A DNA stretch of 64,000 nt from Heliocybe sulcata (GCA_004369045.1 ML213524.1:1-64000); one strand, 5' to 3'; counted from the stretch's first letter, positions 1 through 11,022 are shown. Notes: generated by a model not told the origin, from the letters alone. Numbers and translations: made by a program.

Positions 1-579
1 CCTATGTACATTCAAATGCCGCTGCCAAAGGGAGAGTCCATACCGAAAGGGGTCCGAGTCGGACCCCGATCGGCTTCGGGAAGCTGCCATTTTGGTGCAA
101 TTGCCGATTACGGTAACGCAAAGCGCCGGCGACGGCGTGAGAACTTTGGGCGCTCTTACTCGCCGAGAGAGGACAAGGCGTGACGCGTGACGGCTGCCAC
201 TGCGGCAACAAATAGGAGCAAACAACACGCCGGGTTGTGGCTTTGGAGGGTAGGTTACAACTGCTTCGACTTTTGTCCACCCTTCAAAGCTTCACACACG
301 GATGATATCAGCATACTCTGGAAAAGTACTCCACTGTGCAAAGGGCGACGACAAACAGAGGTCGCCCACCACTGAGCGCCGTATGAGAATGTGAATGGTA
401 TCAACGCCATCGACGGCAACTCTCTGGCATCCTAGTATTATAAGCAAGATTCAGGACATAAACTTTTGCCTGGAATAAGCTTGGATACTCCTTTCCCCAG
501 CAGAGCAGTAATCGACGGTTTCAGTGCCTGCTTCGAACCAGGTGATACATTCAAGAGCCGAAATGCCAGCGAATGCATG
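1..579. other. Left-edge region, no gene recognised
   Basis: Short open frames occur on both strands but none shows a recognisable domain, and no consistent splice pattern was found. The last five bases (GCATG, 575-579) are one copy of the target-site duplication of the adjacent LTR element. Confidence 0.5.
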
Positions 580-817
580 TGTAAGGGTTCAGGCACGTAG
601 ATCATTGATTAAATATATTAGCTGTCCATTTCAGGCGACTTCTGTAGTTACATATAGTCTATAGTCGTGTATCGTAGTCCTTTGCTCGTTGAACGCCGGT
701 TACGGATCCTCTCATCGTCGGGATCGTTCAGCTCGACCTTTGCACGTTGTCTCGCTCGGGCGGGCTTCGCCCCGCCTGCAGCCATCTTCGTACTCGGTCC
801 CGGCCTTGCCCGTGACA
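580..817. repeat. Left LTR, 238 bp
   Basis: Direct repeat with TG...CA termini. It has the same length as the right copy and differs at five positions, all transitions. It includes a GC-rich hairpin-like stretch (CGGGCTTCGCCCCGCC) and an AT-rich TATA-like patch near its left end. Confidence 0.93.
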
Positions 818-3644
818 GTTTGAACAAGCCCAAATCTTGCGAGGCAACGACATCCTTAGCTCTCTCGGACTCGTTCTTGATGGCGACGCTCAGACTCCCT
901 GGCAGCGCTCCCGGCCCACTCCTTCTCGTGTGCTTAGACTGCTGCACACCGCGCTGATGAACATGAACACACGACGAAACCCGGAAAGAGGAAGACCTAA
1001 ACAAACAACAACAACCACACACCAGCACCAATCCCTTGGTGCTGCCGCGGCTGCGAGGCCCCGAGAATCGAAGGGTATGATAGTAGTTCGGAGGGAGTCA
1101 ATGGGAAATATAGGACCGAGACCACAAGCCACAAGAGCGACGTAGCGAAGCGCTAAAAATAGAGCAAGCGGCGAAAGCGACCGGAAGCGACGGAGAGCGC
1201 TATAGAAGCGAAAAGGCGCTGAATGCTAAAAATAGATGTAGACTCTAAAAATAGAATGAAGCGAAAAGACCTCTGGTGTCTGGCGGAACACAGACAGCAA
1301 AAGCTCTGAAAGAAACAGACGGAAAGCACACAATGAGCGAAACAGCGAGGCGTGGGAAAATAGGACAAAGCAACAGCGGCGGGTGTAGTGACAGCACCCA
1401 ATAGTTGGCAATAGCTAGGGACGACTCGGAGCGTAGAGCGGCGAGGGTTTTGTGAAGCACAGGATAGTGAGCGATGCTTGTCGGCCGTTTAGCGACAAGC
1501 AGCGACTTTAGCGACGATTAGCAGGTTTAGCAACGAAGAGCGGAATTAGCGACGGAGACGCAGGAAACTCAGACGGAGACGCAGGGAAGGGAGGGAAACA
1601 CTAGATTGCGCAGGGAGGACGAGATACAAGCTCTGGGGGACTCTGGTAGACTCGGGAACCTAAATTACGAGTACAGGAGGTGCTACTCTAGTAGTCTACC
1701 TGCCTAAACCAAATACCCGAGGTCCCTGTGCTAAACAATAAGAACAATAGCTATATGCAAAACAATAAGACAGGCCAGACCAAAACCCGAACCTCGGAAC
1801 AAGCTCCAGGAGCTGCAGCGTCCATATACGGAAGCGGCTGCTGGCCGATGCAAGCGTGGGAATGTGCGCTCGTCGCATCAAAAGCGATGCCGATGAGCGG
1901 CCGGACGACGGACGGTGCCGGCAAGGCACGCACACTCTCGGAAATGACTCGAACTGACTGAGACGACCTAGAACAAGCCTGCCGGCCATTGCCGAAGTGT
2001 CGCTGCATCGCTGCACCGCACCGCTACAATGTGCCGCTTGCGCCGACGCCGACAGCGACGTAGCGCCGCTGCAGCGCTGCATATCGAGAGGCCAGCGACA
2101 GCCTGTGGAATGATTCGGAGAGGCTGTCGGGTGAAGTCGGAGCTCTGGAAAAGCCAGAAAATAACGGAAAAATCCATAGAAACTTGAATATCGCTCGTAG
2201 CGCGACGCCGCGGATACGCTCACTATCGCACAGAGCGTGGGAATCTGTGCAAATAGCTTGAAAATGCATTTTCGGCGCTCAGAGACACATAGGGCGTATT
2301 AGCGCGTGATGCCTGTACCTGCTCTTCGTTCGTCCTTTGGAGTTGGGATGGGCACACCCTCTTTGCCGCGGATACGCTCTCGTTGTCAAGGTGAGCGCTC
2401 GCGGTTCTGGGGGGGATTAGTTGTGTCAGCACTGGGAGGAGGCCCTAAGGAGATCCTCAATCATCGTTCATCACTGTCCGTCTCGTTCACCGTCATCGCT
2501 AATGCAATCCCGCCGGCGACGGTCCGCGTCTGTTCTTGACGCGAATCCCTCTCCATCTTCTGGTACGAGGCCGCCCATATCACCCTTTCCCCGTGCCCTT
2601 GAGTACGAATCCCGCACTCGTCATTAGAGTGGCGGCCGACCATACACTCCCTCCGTCGCCGCGGACCATCGCAATGTTCGCGTACACATCACGCTTCTCG
2701 TATTTGCTTCGACACTCAACTCTGGCTATTGTTCAATGTCCCTCCCTCCCTCCCTCTTTGTCTCTCAGTCACCTCATCAATGTTCAGCTCAACTTGCCCA
2801 CCCTTTCCCACCAATCTATTCCCCCCCACCACCCTAGCTTTCGTCGTCTAAAGCCTCCTCTATCTTTGCCCACCCACCCACCCTGTTCTCAAAAGTGAAT
2901 GTAATACAGGAGGCGGGATGGAGACCTGAGGAGTGAGCTGAGGGACTGGAGGGGAGGAAGGGAGCTCCGAATCGAGGAGAGGACTCGGGCGCGAGCAGAG
3001 GTCGACGGAATCTCTGAGTTGGTCTCAAGGAGAGCCATCCCTGAGGCATAGTTGAGGGGAGGGCTCGACGTCATTCCGACTCCTGTGGAGCGGCAGCGAA
3101 GTCTTTTGTTTTACAGATTTTTCAAATTTTTTCAAGATCTCTTCAAGTCTTTGTTTCATCAAGTTTTCTGCGCTGGATTCAAGATTCTCCATCATGTCCT
3201 TTCCCTTTCCTGTACTACTCTTTGACAATCGCTCTGTTTTCCGGTATTGCTGTTGGTGATGGCAGCTTTTCCGCCTCTGTCTCTGGTGCTGTCGTCCATG
3301 GCTCCGGTCGCGTTTGCTCAGTTTTTAGCTCTGTCTTGGGACTTGGCTTCGGTCATATCCACCCTCTTGCTCAGCCACCTCGGTATTCGACACGTGTGGC
3401 ATTTGGCTAACCCCCGTGATCTCCGACTCTTGAATCTTTGGATCTCGTATGCTTGCGCAGCTGCGGATCACCTCTGGGAAGCATCACCCTATTGCTCTTG
3501 CTTTAGTTACTCTTATTGTTCACGGACCATATCATGTGACTCACACCCCTCGCCAGTCAAGTTTTGAAGTTCTGTCTCTGCTGTTCATTCCCCTCCTTCT
3601 CCATCTTCAGCTAGCTAGTCTACTGTCTCGTGGTGTTCGTCATT

Positions 3645-3655
3645 AAAAGGAGAGG
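3645..3655 (+). other. Polypurine tract of the LTR element
   Basis: AAAAGGAGAGG followed by TAA lies immediately upstream of the right LTR, where a polypurine tract primes plus-strand DNA synthesis in retrotransposons. It is the main support for plus orientation. Confidence 0.6.
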
Positions 3656-3658
3656 TAA

Positions 3659-3896
3659 TGTAAGGGTTCAGGCACGTAGATCATTGATTAGATATATTAG
3701 CTGTCCATTTCGGGCGACTTCCGTAGTTACATATAGTCTATAGTCGTGTATCGTAGTCCTTTGCTCGTTGAACGCCGGTTACGGATCCTCTCATCGTCGG
3801 GATCGTTCAGCTCGACCTTTGCGCGTTGTCTCGCTCGGGCGGGCTTTGCCCCGCCTGCAGCCATCTTCGTACTCGGTCCCGGCCTTGCCCGTGACA
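3659..3896. repeat. Right LTR, 238 bp
   Basis: Right-hand copy of the LTR, followed directly by the target duplication GCATG. Four of its five differences from the left LTR fall in CpG context (CpG in one copy, TpG or CpA in the other). Confidence 0.93.
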
Positions 3897-3901
3897 GCAT
3901 G

Positions 3902-4435
3902 CCACACAGGCGGTTCGCAAGATAATCGTAGGTCACCTAGAATGGAGCGAGTCTGTACTCAGCTGTCCTTTCACTGTACACCGCAACCTGGTCTCGTAAG
4001 CGCTTAGCGCTTGGGGGTTAGTGATTGTCGGCCCGAATTATCAACTCTCAGAGGAACGTAAGCGCAGGATCAGGGCGACAAAGGAATATTTTTCCATCAT
4101 CATGCGGAAGATTGTTGCTGGTAGTTCGACCAGTAGCAGCGTCACGCAGGAAGCTCCCGTCTAGCTCACGAAGAAGTCCCTTAGCAACGGCAGACTCTTG
4201 TTAGTCAAAGTTTTAGGACATCCACCGGATATCCCAAACGGGATTTCATTCAATACATACAATGCAAAGAGATCCCGTAACGAAGCAGGAAATCCAACCG
4301 TGCAGGTCCAGGGGCGGGTATAGCGGACAAAGGATAGCGATGCAGATTCCACGACCGGAAGAGGAACATTAAACCGAATAAGCAAACTGTAATGTTGATC
4401 CAGGTCCTAACTGCAGAGAATAACGGTGTAGAAGC
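3902..4435. other. Intergenic, nothing recognised
   Basis: Sequence between the LTR element and the 3' end of the LysM gene. It probably includes that gene's 3' UTR. No other signal was seen. Confidence 0.5.
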
Positions 4436-5150
4436 TTAGAGCTCGTCGCAGAAAGGGAGGTTCTCGTCGTCCTCGTCGTCGGGGGTGGGGGTAGGGGCAG
4501 CCGCAAGCGCCTGGACGGGGGTCGCAGTCGCGGGGACCTGCGCGCCGTAGAAAGAGACACCAGAGGGCGCGGGGGGCACCTGGACGGTCTCGGCCATACA
4601 GAGCACCTGCGCACGGAAGCAGTTAGCTGATGCAGTAGGACAAGCAGTGTCGTAGTGCCACGTACCTGGCCAATGTACATGTTGGAGCAGGAACTGTCGA
4701 TTTGGGGGTTGTTCGCGGAGAAGATGGTGGTGTTGAGGCCGCGGGCGGACATGACGGCGCTGCAGTCGTCATCCTTCTGCACGGTGTAGGTGGTCGTGCA
4801 GTCCTCGCCGGGGTAGCCCAAGCACAGCGAGTCGCCGGGGTTGAGGTTCGAGCAGGTCTGGTCAATCTTGCCGTAGTTCACGACCGCGAGCTGGTAGCTG
4901 CAAGACTAGGGGTTTACGACATGCCTGCACAAAGTGGAGAGCACTTACGTTGAAACATTGTTCTTCTGAGAGATCGAGTCGCAGATATCTCCGGCCTGAA
5001 TGGTGTATGACCGAGCGCAATCCGCAGCCGCCACGGCTATAAAACGCCACCTCATCAGCAATCCATCTTCATCCTCTCTTTTGCTCGAAACTCACACTGG
5101 GCGACGAAGGGCACAACGGCGAGGGTGGCGACGAAGGTCTTGGAGAACAT
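4436..5150 (-). CDS. Secreted protein with two LysM domains
   Basis: Four exons (5096-5150, 4949-5036, 4666-4897, 4436-4606) give 181 aa with phases that close exactly. Residues 1-18 form a hydrophobic signal peptide ending FVAQ. Two LysM modules follow, about residues 27-75 (RSYTIQAGDICDSI to GDSLCLG) and 82-130 (TYTVQKDDDCSAV to SNMYIGQVLC), with the spaced cysteines of fungal-type LysM. The C-terminus is a proline/threonine-rich, acidic tail ending in CDEL. LysM modules bind chitin oligomers. In fungi such proteins act in the wall or outside the cell, and some mask chitin from hosts. No catalytic domain is attached, so this is an effector-like LysM protein rather than a chitinase. The start was chosen because it begins the signal peptide. 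The biological role is inferred from the family only. Confidence 0.88.
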
Positions 5151-6639
5151 GATTTCACAGAAAGCGAGTGAAGTGGGTAACGAATGTGGTCTGAAAGACG
5201 TATAGGATATAGGTGAAGAATGTGCTGCAAGGAGACAGCGAAGGTCAAGGGTATGGAGGTGGGAGAGGGGAAGTGTTGCGAGGAGGTGCGAATAGGATAA
5301 TTATTGACCTTGGCGCGCTCGGCTTGCGGTATGTTCTCTTCCCGAACCATGACAAGCGTCGACCCGGTTGCCCTGGCGATGCACACTGCGCACCCCATAT
5401 CTGCTCGCGTTGTGTCTGGCGACCTTCTGCTCTTCTGGCTCATATCACTCAACCGAGGAGGGTGCTCAGACGAGATTTGTAGCGCGAAGGCGGAGGCTGC
5501 CGAAGACTGGGGCTCGTTGTACTCTTGCTTGCGACGATACTGGTGACCTGAACTCTGGGACAAACATAACTGGAAGATATATATGATTTGTATGAAGCCA
5601 TTTTCACCACTGCCGAAGGTTACCTTGACGCTTAGCCGCGACCAGTGGGCTATAGGACTCTGTGCTCGCTCCTGCTTGACCCTGGACAGCTGGAGGAACT
5701 GCACCCGGCCGATGTCAAGAGATCTTTCTCGCAGCAAACTCAGAGACCATAGGACATCTTTTCTTTTGCCCGCTCTGACAGTGCGATTAGCTCAAGATAA
5801 TACGGATGGCCCTTCGTCTCCCCGTCTACGTGCGTCTGGCCATCGGGATACGGATAACGTCAAATCCCGGACTACTGGTATTCTGAGTCTACTGGGACAT
5901 CATCTCCAAGCCAAGAAAGGATCGCAAGCCCTTGTGAGGTTCGGAGGGTCTCGAAACAAACTGTATGGCGTCCAGGATCATTTATGGATTGTACCCGTTG
6001 GATCTCGTTATGTATGTCAGAACGATATCTAGGACATGGATGAGCAAGTGTATTCCTGCTCCCTGGTCCTCTGGTGCAAAGCCTTCAGGAGCGTTAAATG
6101 TGTATTCGGCTGATAGGGTCGCTGCTTGCACGTCGCAGGAAGGCGAAGCCTTCGTTTGCATAAGCGCATTCGGTTCCGGTGAGGTGCCGAGACCAGTGAG
6201 ACGCTCTGCTATTGGCGTAATGAAGCCAAGTCTGCTCCAAGACGATGGCTAGAGTAGAAGTAGACAGCAGTGAGTCCGATTGTCCGTTTGGCTACTACGC
6301 GGACACGCTCTTACGATGCCATCCCCTTGTCCAGATCTTCACCGGGACCGCAGTGCATCTCTTCTTTGTCGATCTTACCCTTAGATGGTTGCTGATAGGC
6401 GCCATTGCGTAAATGCTGCTGCATTATTTTATGAACGTGGTAATTCTTGAATGCCTCCGGATTCTCGGTGCCAATGCAAGTGCGCAGCAAAGAAGGTCAG
6501 CAGCGTTGAAAATCATGGTATTGACCGACGTGCCCCCCGATGAAACCCGTTACAAAGATCGGCAATATGGTACAGTGGTATATTCCGGATAGCTCCCCAA
6601 TGGCCCAAGTTTTGTGTCCGCCGGACAGTTCATATTCCA
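5151..6639. other. Intergenic, 1.5 kb, nothing recognised
   Basis: Contains the LysM promoter region on the right of that gene. The open frames here (for example 222 aa on the minus strand across 5069-5737, which overlaps the LysM gene) look like chance frames: composition is irregular and no domain is visible. Confidence 0.45.
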
Positions 6640-7042
6640 TCAAGCATAGCTTGCCGCTGGTCGAGTCGTTCTTTCCGTGGGCGTGACAATGGTGATGATC
6701 TCGACTCCCCGTAAGTCCCTGCTGTGCTCTATCCTCCACCCGTCTGGCAACCAGTTGTTGAATCCGTGGAGTAGTGTCGGGTGTTGATGGAATAATGCAC
6801 ATATCCGCTGGATCACCCCTCGAGGGTCCACGCTGCGAGAGCGTAAACTGGATGAAAACGGGCAATGTGTAGGAGAGCACTGACCGGCCATCCTTGAACT
6901 CCCTCATCACCTCCAGGAAGGCGCCGTACGTGCCTGGCTCCTCGTCACAATGGGATTTCACGTCGTCAAGGTAGCTTAGAGCGGAATCGACATCGGTAGA
7001 GCGGGGGTCCATGAATCGTTTCGTGCGCTCGTTGGACAACAT
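6640..7042 (-). CDS. Small stand-alone PAH-domain (Sin3-like) protein, copy B
   Basis: Two exons (6885-7042, 6640-6832; 52-bp intron) encode 116 aa. Residues about 14-75 form one paired amphipathic helix domain: helix 1 starts VDSALSYLDDVKSH, then the family's PGTYGAFLEVMREFKDG, RGVIQRICALFHQHPTLLHG and FNNWLPDG. The tail has the RIE and IVTP strands that follow PAH domains in Sin3 (LPxGYRIE...VTTP). Sin3 itself is over 1000 aa with several PAH units and an HDAC-interaction domain, none of which is here. PAH domains bind short helices of transcription factors, so a free PAH could compete with or bridge to Sin3. That role is inferred. It lies 170 bp downstream of, and on the same strand as, a paralogue. 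Confidence 0.82.
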
Positions 7043-7212
7043 AATCAGACAGGGCGGGATTGTGGGAGGGTCTGACAGCGGAAACGCAAGCGGGAACCCT
7101 TTTATACGGTTGGTACATGATAATAGAGCGTGTATTTCTCGCACAGCTACGGACAATACTCCCGGATTGGCCGGGACGGGTAGCCGGGCCTTACACTGCT
7201 TCGTGACCGTCT

Positions 7213-7796
7213 TTAGGCGCGGACGTGGCGTGAACCTCGGAGAACTGAAAGCCCAGAACCTCCTGTGGGAGGGCCTGCTCGGGGCGAAGCCGGGGTAGAG
7301 ATCGTGATTGTTGTGAGAGTTACGCCGTCGGAGGTGGCAGTGGTATCGACATATAGCTCCTGGGGCAGGAGAGTATTGAAACCAATCCACAACGGCCCAG
7401 TGTCGTGCAGCAGGGCACAGACTCGTTGAATTGCCGAGAAATGGTCCAGTCTACAACTCGCATTAATCTCGTTGGATGACGATGCTCGCTGTGGCATCCG
7501 ACTTACTCTCCATTCAGGTACGTGTTAATCAGTTGGTCGAATTCAATGTAGACCTCTGGTCTACCGCGTAACACCCTTTTAACGGCTGAGATCCATTCCG
7601 CTGCACGAAGAGGAGGTTGAGAGCCAGGTATCCGGTAATGAGAGAAATTGGCTTTGAGGTATGGTCTTTGGGGCAGCCGCCCAATGGCCTGTACGTGATG
7701 CTTGTCCAACGTGCGTCGCGGTCGAGCAAGAGGAGTATGACCATCCTCTGGAGTTATGGCTGACCATGTGATACTGTTTGAATGTCGCTGTGCCAT
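7213..7796 (-). CDS. Small stand-alone PAH-domain (Sin3-like) protein, copy A
   Basis: Exons 7507-7796 and 7213-7450 (56-bp intron) give 175 aa in a closed frame. About 70 N-terminal residues are unstructured. The PAH domain follows: WISAVKRVLRGRPEVYIEFD, INTYLNGE, then across the intron FSAIQRVCALLHDTGPLWIG and FNTLLPQEL. A strand-like tail (GVTLTTITISTP) matches copy B. The family's two long amphipathic helix pairs are preserved, including the hydrophobic V-A-L spacing. The start Met at 7796 was chosen as the first in frame downstream of the short divergent promoter; a Met further upstream is possible. The two copies look like a tandem duplication. A single fused gene with two PAH domains is less likely, because copy A ends in a stop at 7213 and copy B has its own Met. 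Confidence 0.78.
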
Positions 7797-8002
7797 TGTA
7801 GACTGAATTGACGGGAGTGGCTTGTGGCAGGTGGCGCGCGTCTTGTATCTTGCGTGCCCGCTTCCGTGCCACAAATCGGCACTTGCGGACCGGTTCAGCA
7901 GTCACGTGGTCTGAATTGTCTTCACCGCACGCATTACGACTTGTATTACAACCTCTCTCTCCCCCACCATCACACTTCGTGGGCACTGAGCCTAATCCTG
8001 TG
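7797..8002. promoter_or_regulatory. Short divergent promoter between PAH copy A and IND1
   Basis: Only about 206 bp separate the two start codons, which point away from each other, so both genes must share this regulatory space. It contains an E-box-like CACGTG (within AGTCACGTGGTC, near 7902) and pyrimidine runs near the IND1 start. Confidence 0.5.
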
Positions 8003-9299
8003 ATGGCATTTAGAAGATTGTTCAGCTCACTGTCACCTCTCCGTCATGAAAATCCTCTAGTGAGTGTCCATTCAAGGCCCTGATTTAATACATTGCTCTG
8101 AACGTGCACCTCGCACAAGGAAGGGCCTCCCGCAACGGAACCCGAAGGCACCGCCTCAGCTACCGAGGAGAGGAGGGCCGATAGCGAAAAGAAACATACC
8201 GAATGTCCAAAAGGTCGTCGCGGTGGCAAGCGGTAAAGGTGGAGTTGGAAAAAGCACTATAGCTGGTATGGATAGTACCATTGTTTATGAAGCGCGGATG
8301 CTGTAATACCCTTCAGCTAACCTTGCATTTGCACTTGCATTGCATCCGAGTAGACCGCGAGTTGGTATTCTGGACTTGGACATATTCGGCCCATCCATCC
8401 CGAGACTCATGGGCCTCGAGAATGTCCATGAACCACGTCTTACTCCAAGTGCGTCCAACCTACGTCGAACTGGTTTATTCATTGAAGAGAAATGTGTTCA
8501 GATGGCGCGATCATTCCTCTGACCAACCACTCCCTGCCGTGCATGTCCATGGGCTTTCTCCTGCCCTCGTCTCCCTCGTCGTCTACCGAAGACACTCCCA
8601 TTGTATGGCGCGGGCTCATGGTGCAGAAAGCAGTGCAACAACTCCTGTTCGATGTCGAGTGGCGCGGAGAGGATGGAGGTGCAGGATTAGATGTTTTGGT
8701 CATCGACATGCCCCCTGGCACGGGCGACGTGCCACTGACGCTGGGACAACTTGTTGTAGTCGATGGTACGTTATATTATATGGATAAGATGCACGGGCCT
8801 AAAGATATGGGCGCGAGGATAGGCGCTGTGATAGTGTCGACACCACAATCGTTATCCCTTTCAGACGTCCGCAAGGGTATAGCCATGTTCCGAAAAGTGG
8901 ATGTTCCAGTACGATCATATACCTTACATCGAGTCTGTATCCACAACTGATCCTTGCCCTTCCCTCTCTTCACAACAGATAACAGGAATCATCCTGAATC
9001 AGTCCTACTACACCTGTCCCTCCTGTTCCACACCACACCACCTCTTCGGTCCGCCCGATCGCTTCATCGAGGTGACCGAGCGGCTGGGCGTACGTGTGCT
9101 CGGTGAGTCGTCCATTATAATCTCTCTGGGTTTGCCTAACTCAATACCAGGTCAATTACCCCTCATTCCGGAGGTGAGTGCAAAAAGCGACGCAGGTGTG
9201 CCGTACATGATCGCTGGGGATGTGAAAGGGGACGAGTGGAGAAGCGAGATGAGTGCTGTAGCAGCTAGCGTGTTGGAGGCTGTGCAATTGGCGTCGTGA
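8003..9299 (+). CDS. IND1: Mitochondrial Fe-S P-loop ATPase IND1/NUBPL (Mrp family)
   Basis: Seven exons (8003-8059, 8124-8265, 8317-8448, 8502-8765, 8823-8908, 8979-9102, 9151-9299) give 317 aa in a closed frame. The N-terminus MAFRRLFSSLSPLR is an arginine/serine-rich mitochondrial presequence. Then come the HENPLGLP family signature, the deviant Walker A SGKGGVGKST, the ILDLDIFGPSIP box, DMPPGTGDV (Walker B region) and DVRKGIAMFRKV. The conserved CPSC pair, which bridges a labile 4Fe-4S cluster between two subunits, is present (YTCPSCSTPHHLFG). Family members with this presequence and CxxC deliver Fe-S clusters to respiratory complex I in the matrix. Length is normal and no key residue is missing. 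A cytosolic Nbp35/Cfd1 role is unlikely because of the presequence and overall motif set. Confidence 0.92.
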
Positions 9300-10311
9300 A
9301 GTATAATGTCATCTGGGTCGAGGAGTAACAGCAGCACAGAAGGCCGGAAGCCATGTAAGTGGCGGTTGGCGCTATCACTTGCAGAGAATATCATGTGGCT
9401 GCACTCGTCGCCTAGGTCGAGGAGGACGGAGACTAGTCATCTTCCTCTGGAGGGATGATTTTCCGAAATTTTCGGTCGCAGTAGCTATATATCTGAAGCT
9501 TGAAGTCAGGAAGTCACCTCGACTGGAGGTTCGCTCGCTCATCGTGTGACTGGTGTGGTGTCACTTCTTATCAGCTTCGCGACGGCGACCATGCACAATT
9601 TGACTTTTAAAGCTTATAATCCCCTCTTGTGCGGCACCCGATTATGCGCTCCATGCATCACCTCTGGCTGGCTGGTAACCTGGTTTCCCGCTGGTGTCTC
9701 TCTGGCACCAACATCATGTTTCGCCTGCAATCCTCGCTTACTCCGCAGTACTATGGATCTCTTGGACATGACGCAAAGGAACCGAATCCATCTTCTCGAA
9801 CTAGTGCTCGAGAACGCTACTAGTCCGAACATAGGAATTACCAAACTCGACGAATACAGCCAGGAAGAGTATAATATCTTCGTCCTGATACCTGGTCCAC
9901 ATCTCAGCCTACGCGCTTCGCACGTCCGCGTGGGATCCGTTTTTGATGTTGTTGACTGGGCGAGTTTGCGGTTTCCGAGTCCATACGTTCTCGACGCGCT
10001 CCCGGTTCCCCGACTAGGGCAGCTCATGGGGCGCTTTGGCAGACCTTTCAAGCATCATGCTTCCGGTTTTGCGACACCTTACTGTTGCTGTTGGAACTCA
10101 ACCGGAAGCATTGTTCTCTTCACGGCATAAAGGTGAAGGACCCAGTCTGGTGCGGGGGTGCCGGTGAAGACGTCGCCCGTCTCTGATTTCTATATCCCGC
10201 CATCTTTGTGCTTTGCGCAAGTATTGTACTAATGACATATGACGCGCTTTTAACCCATTCTTCTTGCCATCACTTTGTGGTCTCCCCGCAGATCTGGCGA
10301 GCCCCGCCGTA
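9300..10311. other. Intergenic, about 1 kb, one uncertain frame
   Basis: Apart from the weakly supported plus-strand frame listed separately, nothing is recognisable. It holds the IND1 3' UTR and the 3' side of the convergent cyclin gene. Confidence 0.4.
9546..10130 (+). CDS. Hypothetical protein, uncertain
   Basis: An uninterrupted 194-aa frame that I do not recognise. The first half is hydrophobic and cysteine-rich. The middle (LELVLENATSPNIGITKLDE) looks more protein-like. The minus strand of the same stretch is also open for 145 aa, which suggests composition rather than selection. It has no homology cue and no intron, unlike most neighbours. Confidence 0.18.
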   Translation: MTGVVSLLISFATATMHNLTFKAYNPLLCGTRLCAPCITSGWLVTWFPAGVSLAPTSCFACNPRLLRSTMDLLDMTQRNRIHLLELVLENATSPNIGITKLDEYSQEEYNIFVLIPGPHLSLRASHVRVGSVFDVVDWASLRFPSPYVLDALPVPRLGQLMGRFGRPFKHHASGFATPYCCCWNSTGSIVLFTA

Positions 10312-11022
10312 CTACCTGATTGGATCCGACCATGGCGCAAAAGCCGGAGTCACAAGACATTTTATGGGCACCGGGCGTCCATTCGGGAGTATCCTCGGAT
10401 GCGTTTTGACGTCCCTTCCTTCGAATACTGTCGGGCCTCGTAGCTTTCGCACAACACCAGACGTGCCACCCGACCTCCTACCCCTCGCCTCCATCGCTTC
10501 TCTGAACCTCTCCCCCTTCATATTGACTGCCTTCGGCCAGCCTATAGCGGTTTTGAAGATGGATAGCTGCTCCACGTGGACGTCGAGATTCCATCGGAGG
10601 TTCGCAAGCAGCTCGCGCTCGTAGCAGTTGATAGCGTCCACCGGGATGACCGACTGAGTGGCCTCTGACCACAACGCGTTCCCGTAAGAGAAGTCGTCGT
10701 AAAGGTATTTATGTGCCACCATGAATGCTGCGACGAGGAGAGCTTCGCCTCGCATTTCTCTCGCAGATGCCACCGTCACCCTGAGGCGGTCGAGTAGGAA
10801 AAGGCCCGAGCAGATGATATCGGGATGCAGCACGGTCCGGGTGAGGATGCTGTGGATGAACCACTGGAGGCCGATGTGCTCTGGGAGGTGTCGGAGTGGA
10901 GGGTCTGGCGGCGCGAGGACGTGCAGCGAGCAGGGGAAGCGTTCGCATAGGTATCCGAAGCAGATACGCGCGAAGGGCTCGTAAAAGTCCTCCAAGTCGG
11001 CCTCTGTGACTTTGAGGATCAT
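10312..11022 (-). CDS. Pcl/Pho80-like cyclin, copy 1
   Basis: A single-exon frame of 236 aa. Residues about 52-155 form one cyclin-box fold: WFIHSILTRTVLHPDIICSG, LFLLDRL, GEALLVAAFMVAHKYLYDD, FSYGNALWSEATQ, then INCYERELLANLRWNLDVH. The A-H-K-Y/D-D and N-x-x-E-x-x-x-L pattern is that of cyclin N domains in the Pcl1/Pcl2 and Pho80 groups, which activate Pho85/Cdk5-type kinases. The C-terminal 70 residues are basic and probably disordered. A paralogue of the same layout lies at 19076-19918 on the same strand. The partner kinase and process (cell cycle, phosphate or polarity) cannot be told from sequence. Confidence 0.85.
   Translation of the reverse strand: MILKVTEADLEDFYEPFARICFGYLCERFPCSLHVLAPPDPPLRHLPEHIGLQWFIHSILTRTVLHPDIICSGLFLLDRLRVTVASAREMRGEALLVAAFMVAHKYLYDDFSYGNALWSEATQSVIPVDAINCYERELLANLRWNLDVHVEQLSIFKTAIGWPKAVNMKGERFREAMEARGRRSGGTSGVVRKLRGPTVFEGRDVKTHPRILPNGRPVPIKCLVTPAFAPWSDPIR

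Larger units (their letters stand above)
580..3896. mobile_element. Non-autonomous LTR retroelement (TRIM/LARD-like), 3.3 kb
   Basis: Two 238-bp direct repeats (580-817 and 3659-3896) start TGTAAGGG, end CCGTGACA and bound a 2841-bp interior. A 5-bp duplication GCATG sits exactly outside both ends (575-579 and 3897-3901), the mark of integrase-mediated insertion. A purine tract (3645-3655, AAAAGGAGAGG) lies just before the right LTR, which suggests plus-strand orientation. No gag, protease, reverse transcriptase or integrase motif was seen, so the element must depend on enzymes supplied in trans. No clear tRNA primer site follows the left LTR. The interior is low-complexity in places (three copies of CTAAAAATAG at 1153-1254). 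Read on the minus strand the LTR would start TGTCACGG, also plausible for a fungal LTR, and a charged 67-aa minus frame (3025-3228) could be a gag relic. Orientation is therefore not settled. Confidence 0.9.

Noticed and set aside
648-1031. 127-aa minus-strand frame spanning the left LTR, repeated in part at 3727-3936
   Set aside because: The shared part is simply the LTR read on the minus strand; the remainder differs between copies, so it is repeat content rather than a conserved gene.
3025-3228. Charged minus-strand 67-aa frame inside the LTR element that could be a gag start
   Set aside because: Too short, no zinc knuckle or capsid motif, and on the strand opposite to the polypurine tract; kept only as a caveat on orientation.
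5069-5737. 222-aa minus-strand frame upstream of the LysM gene
   Set aside because: It overlaps the LysM exon and intron in another frame, is Ser/Arg/Pro-biased and has no domain.
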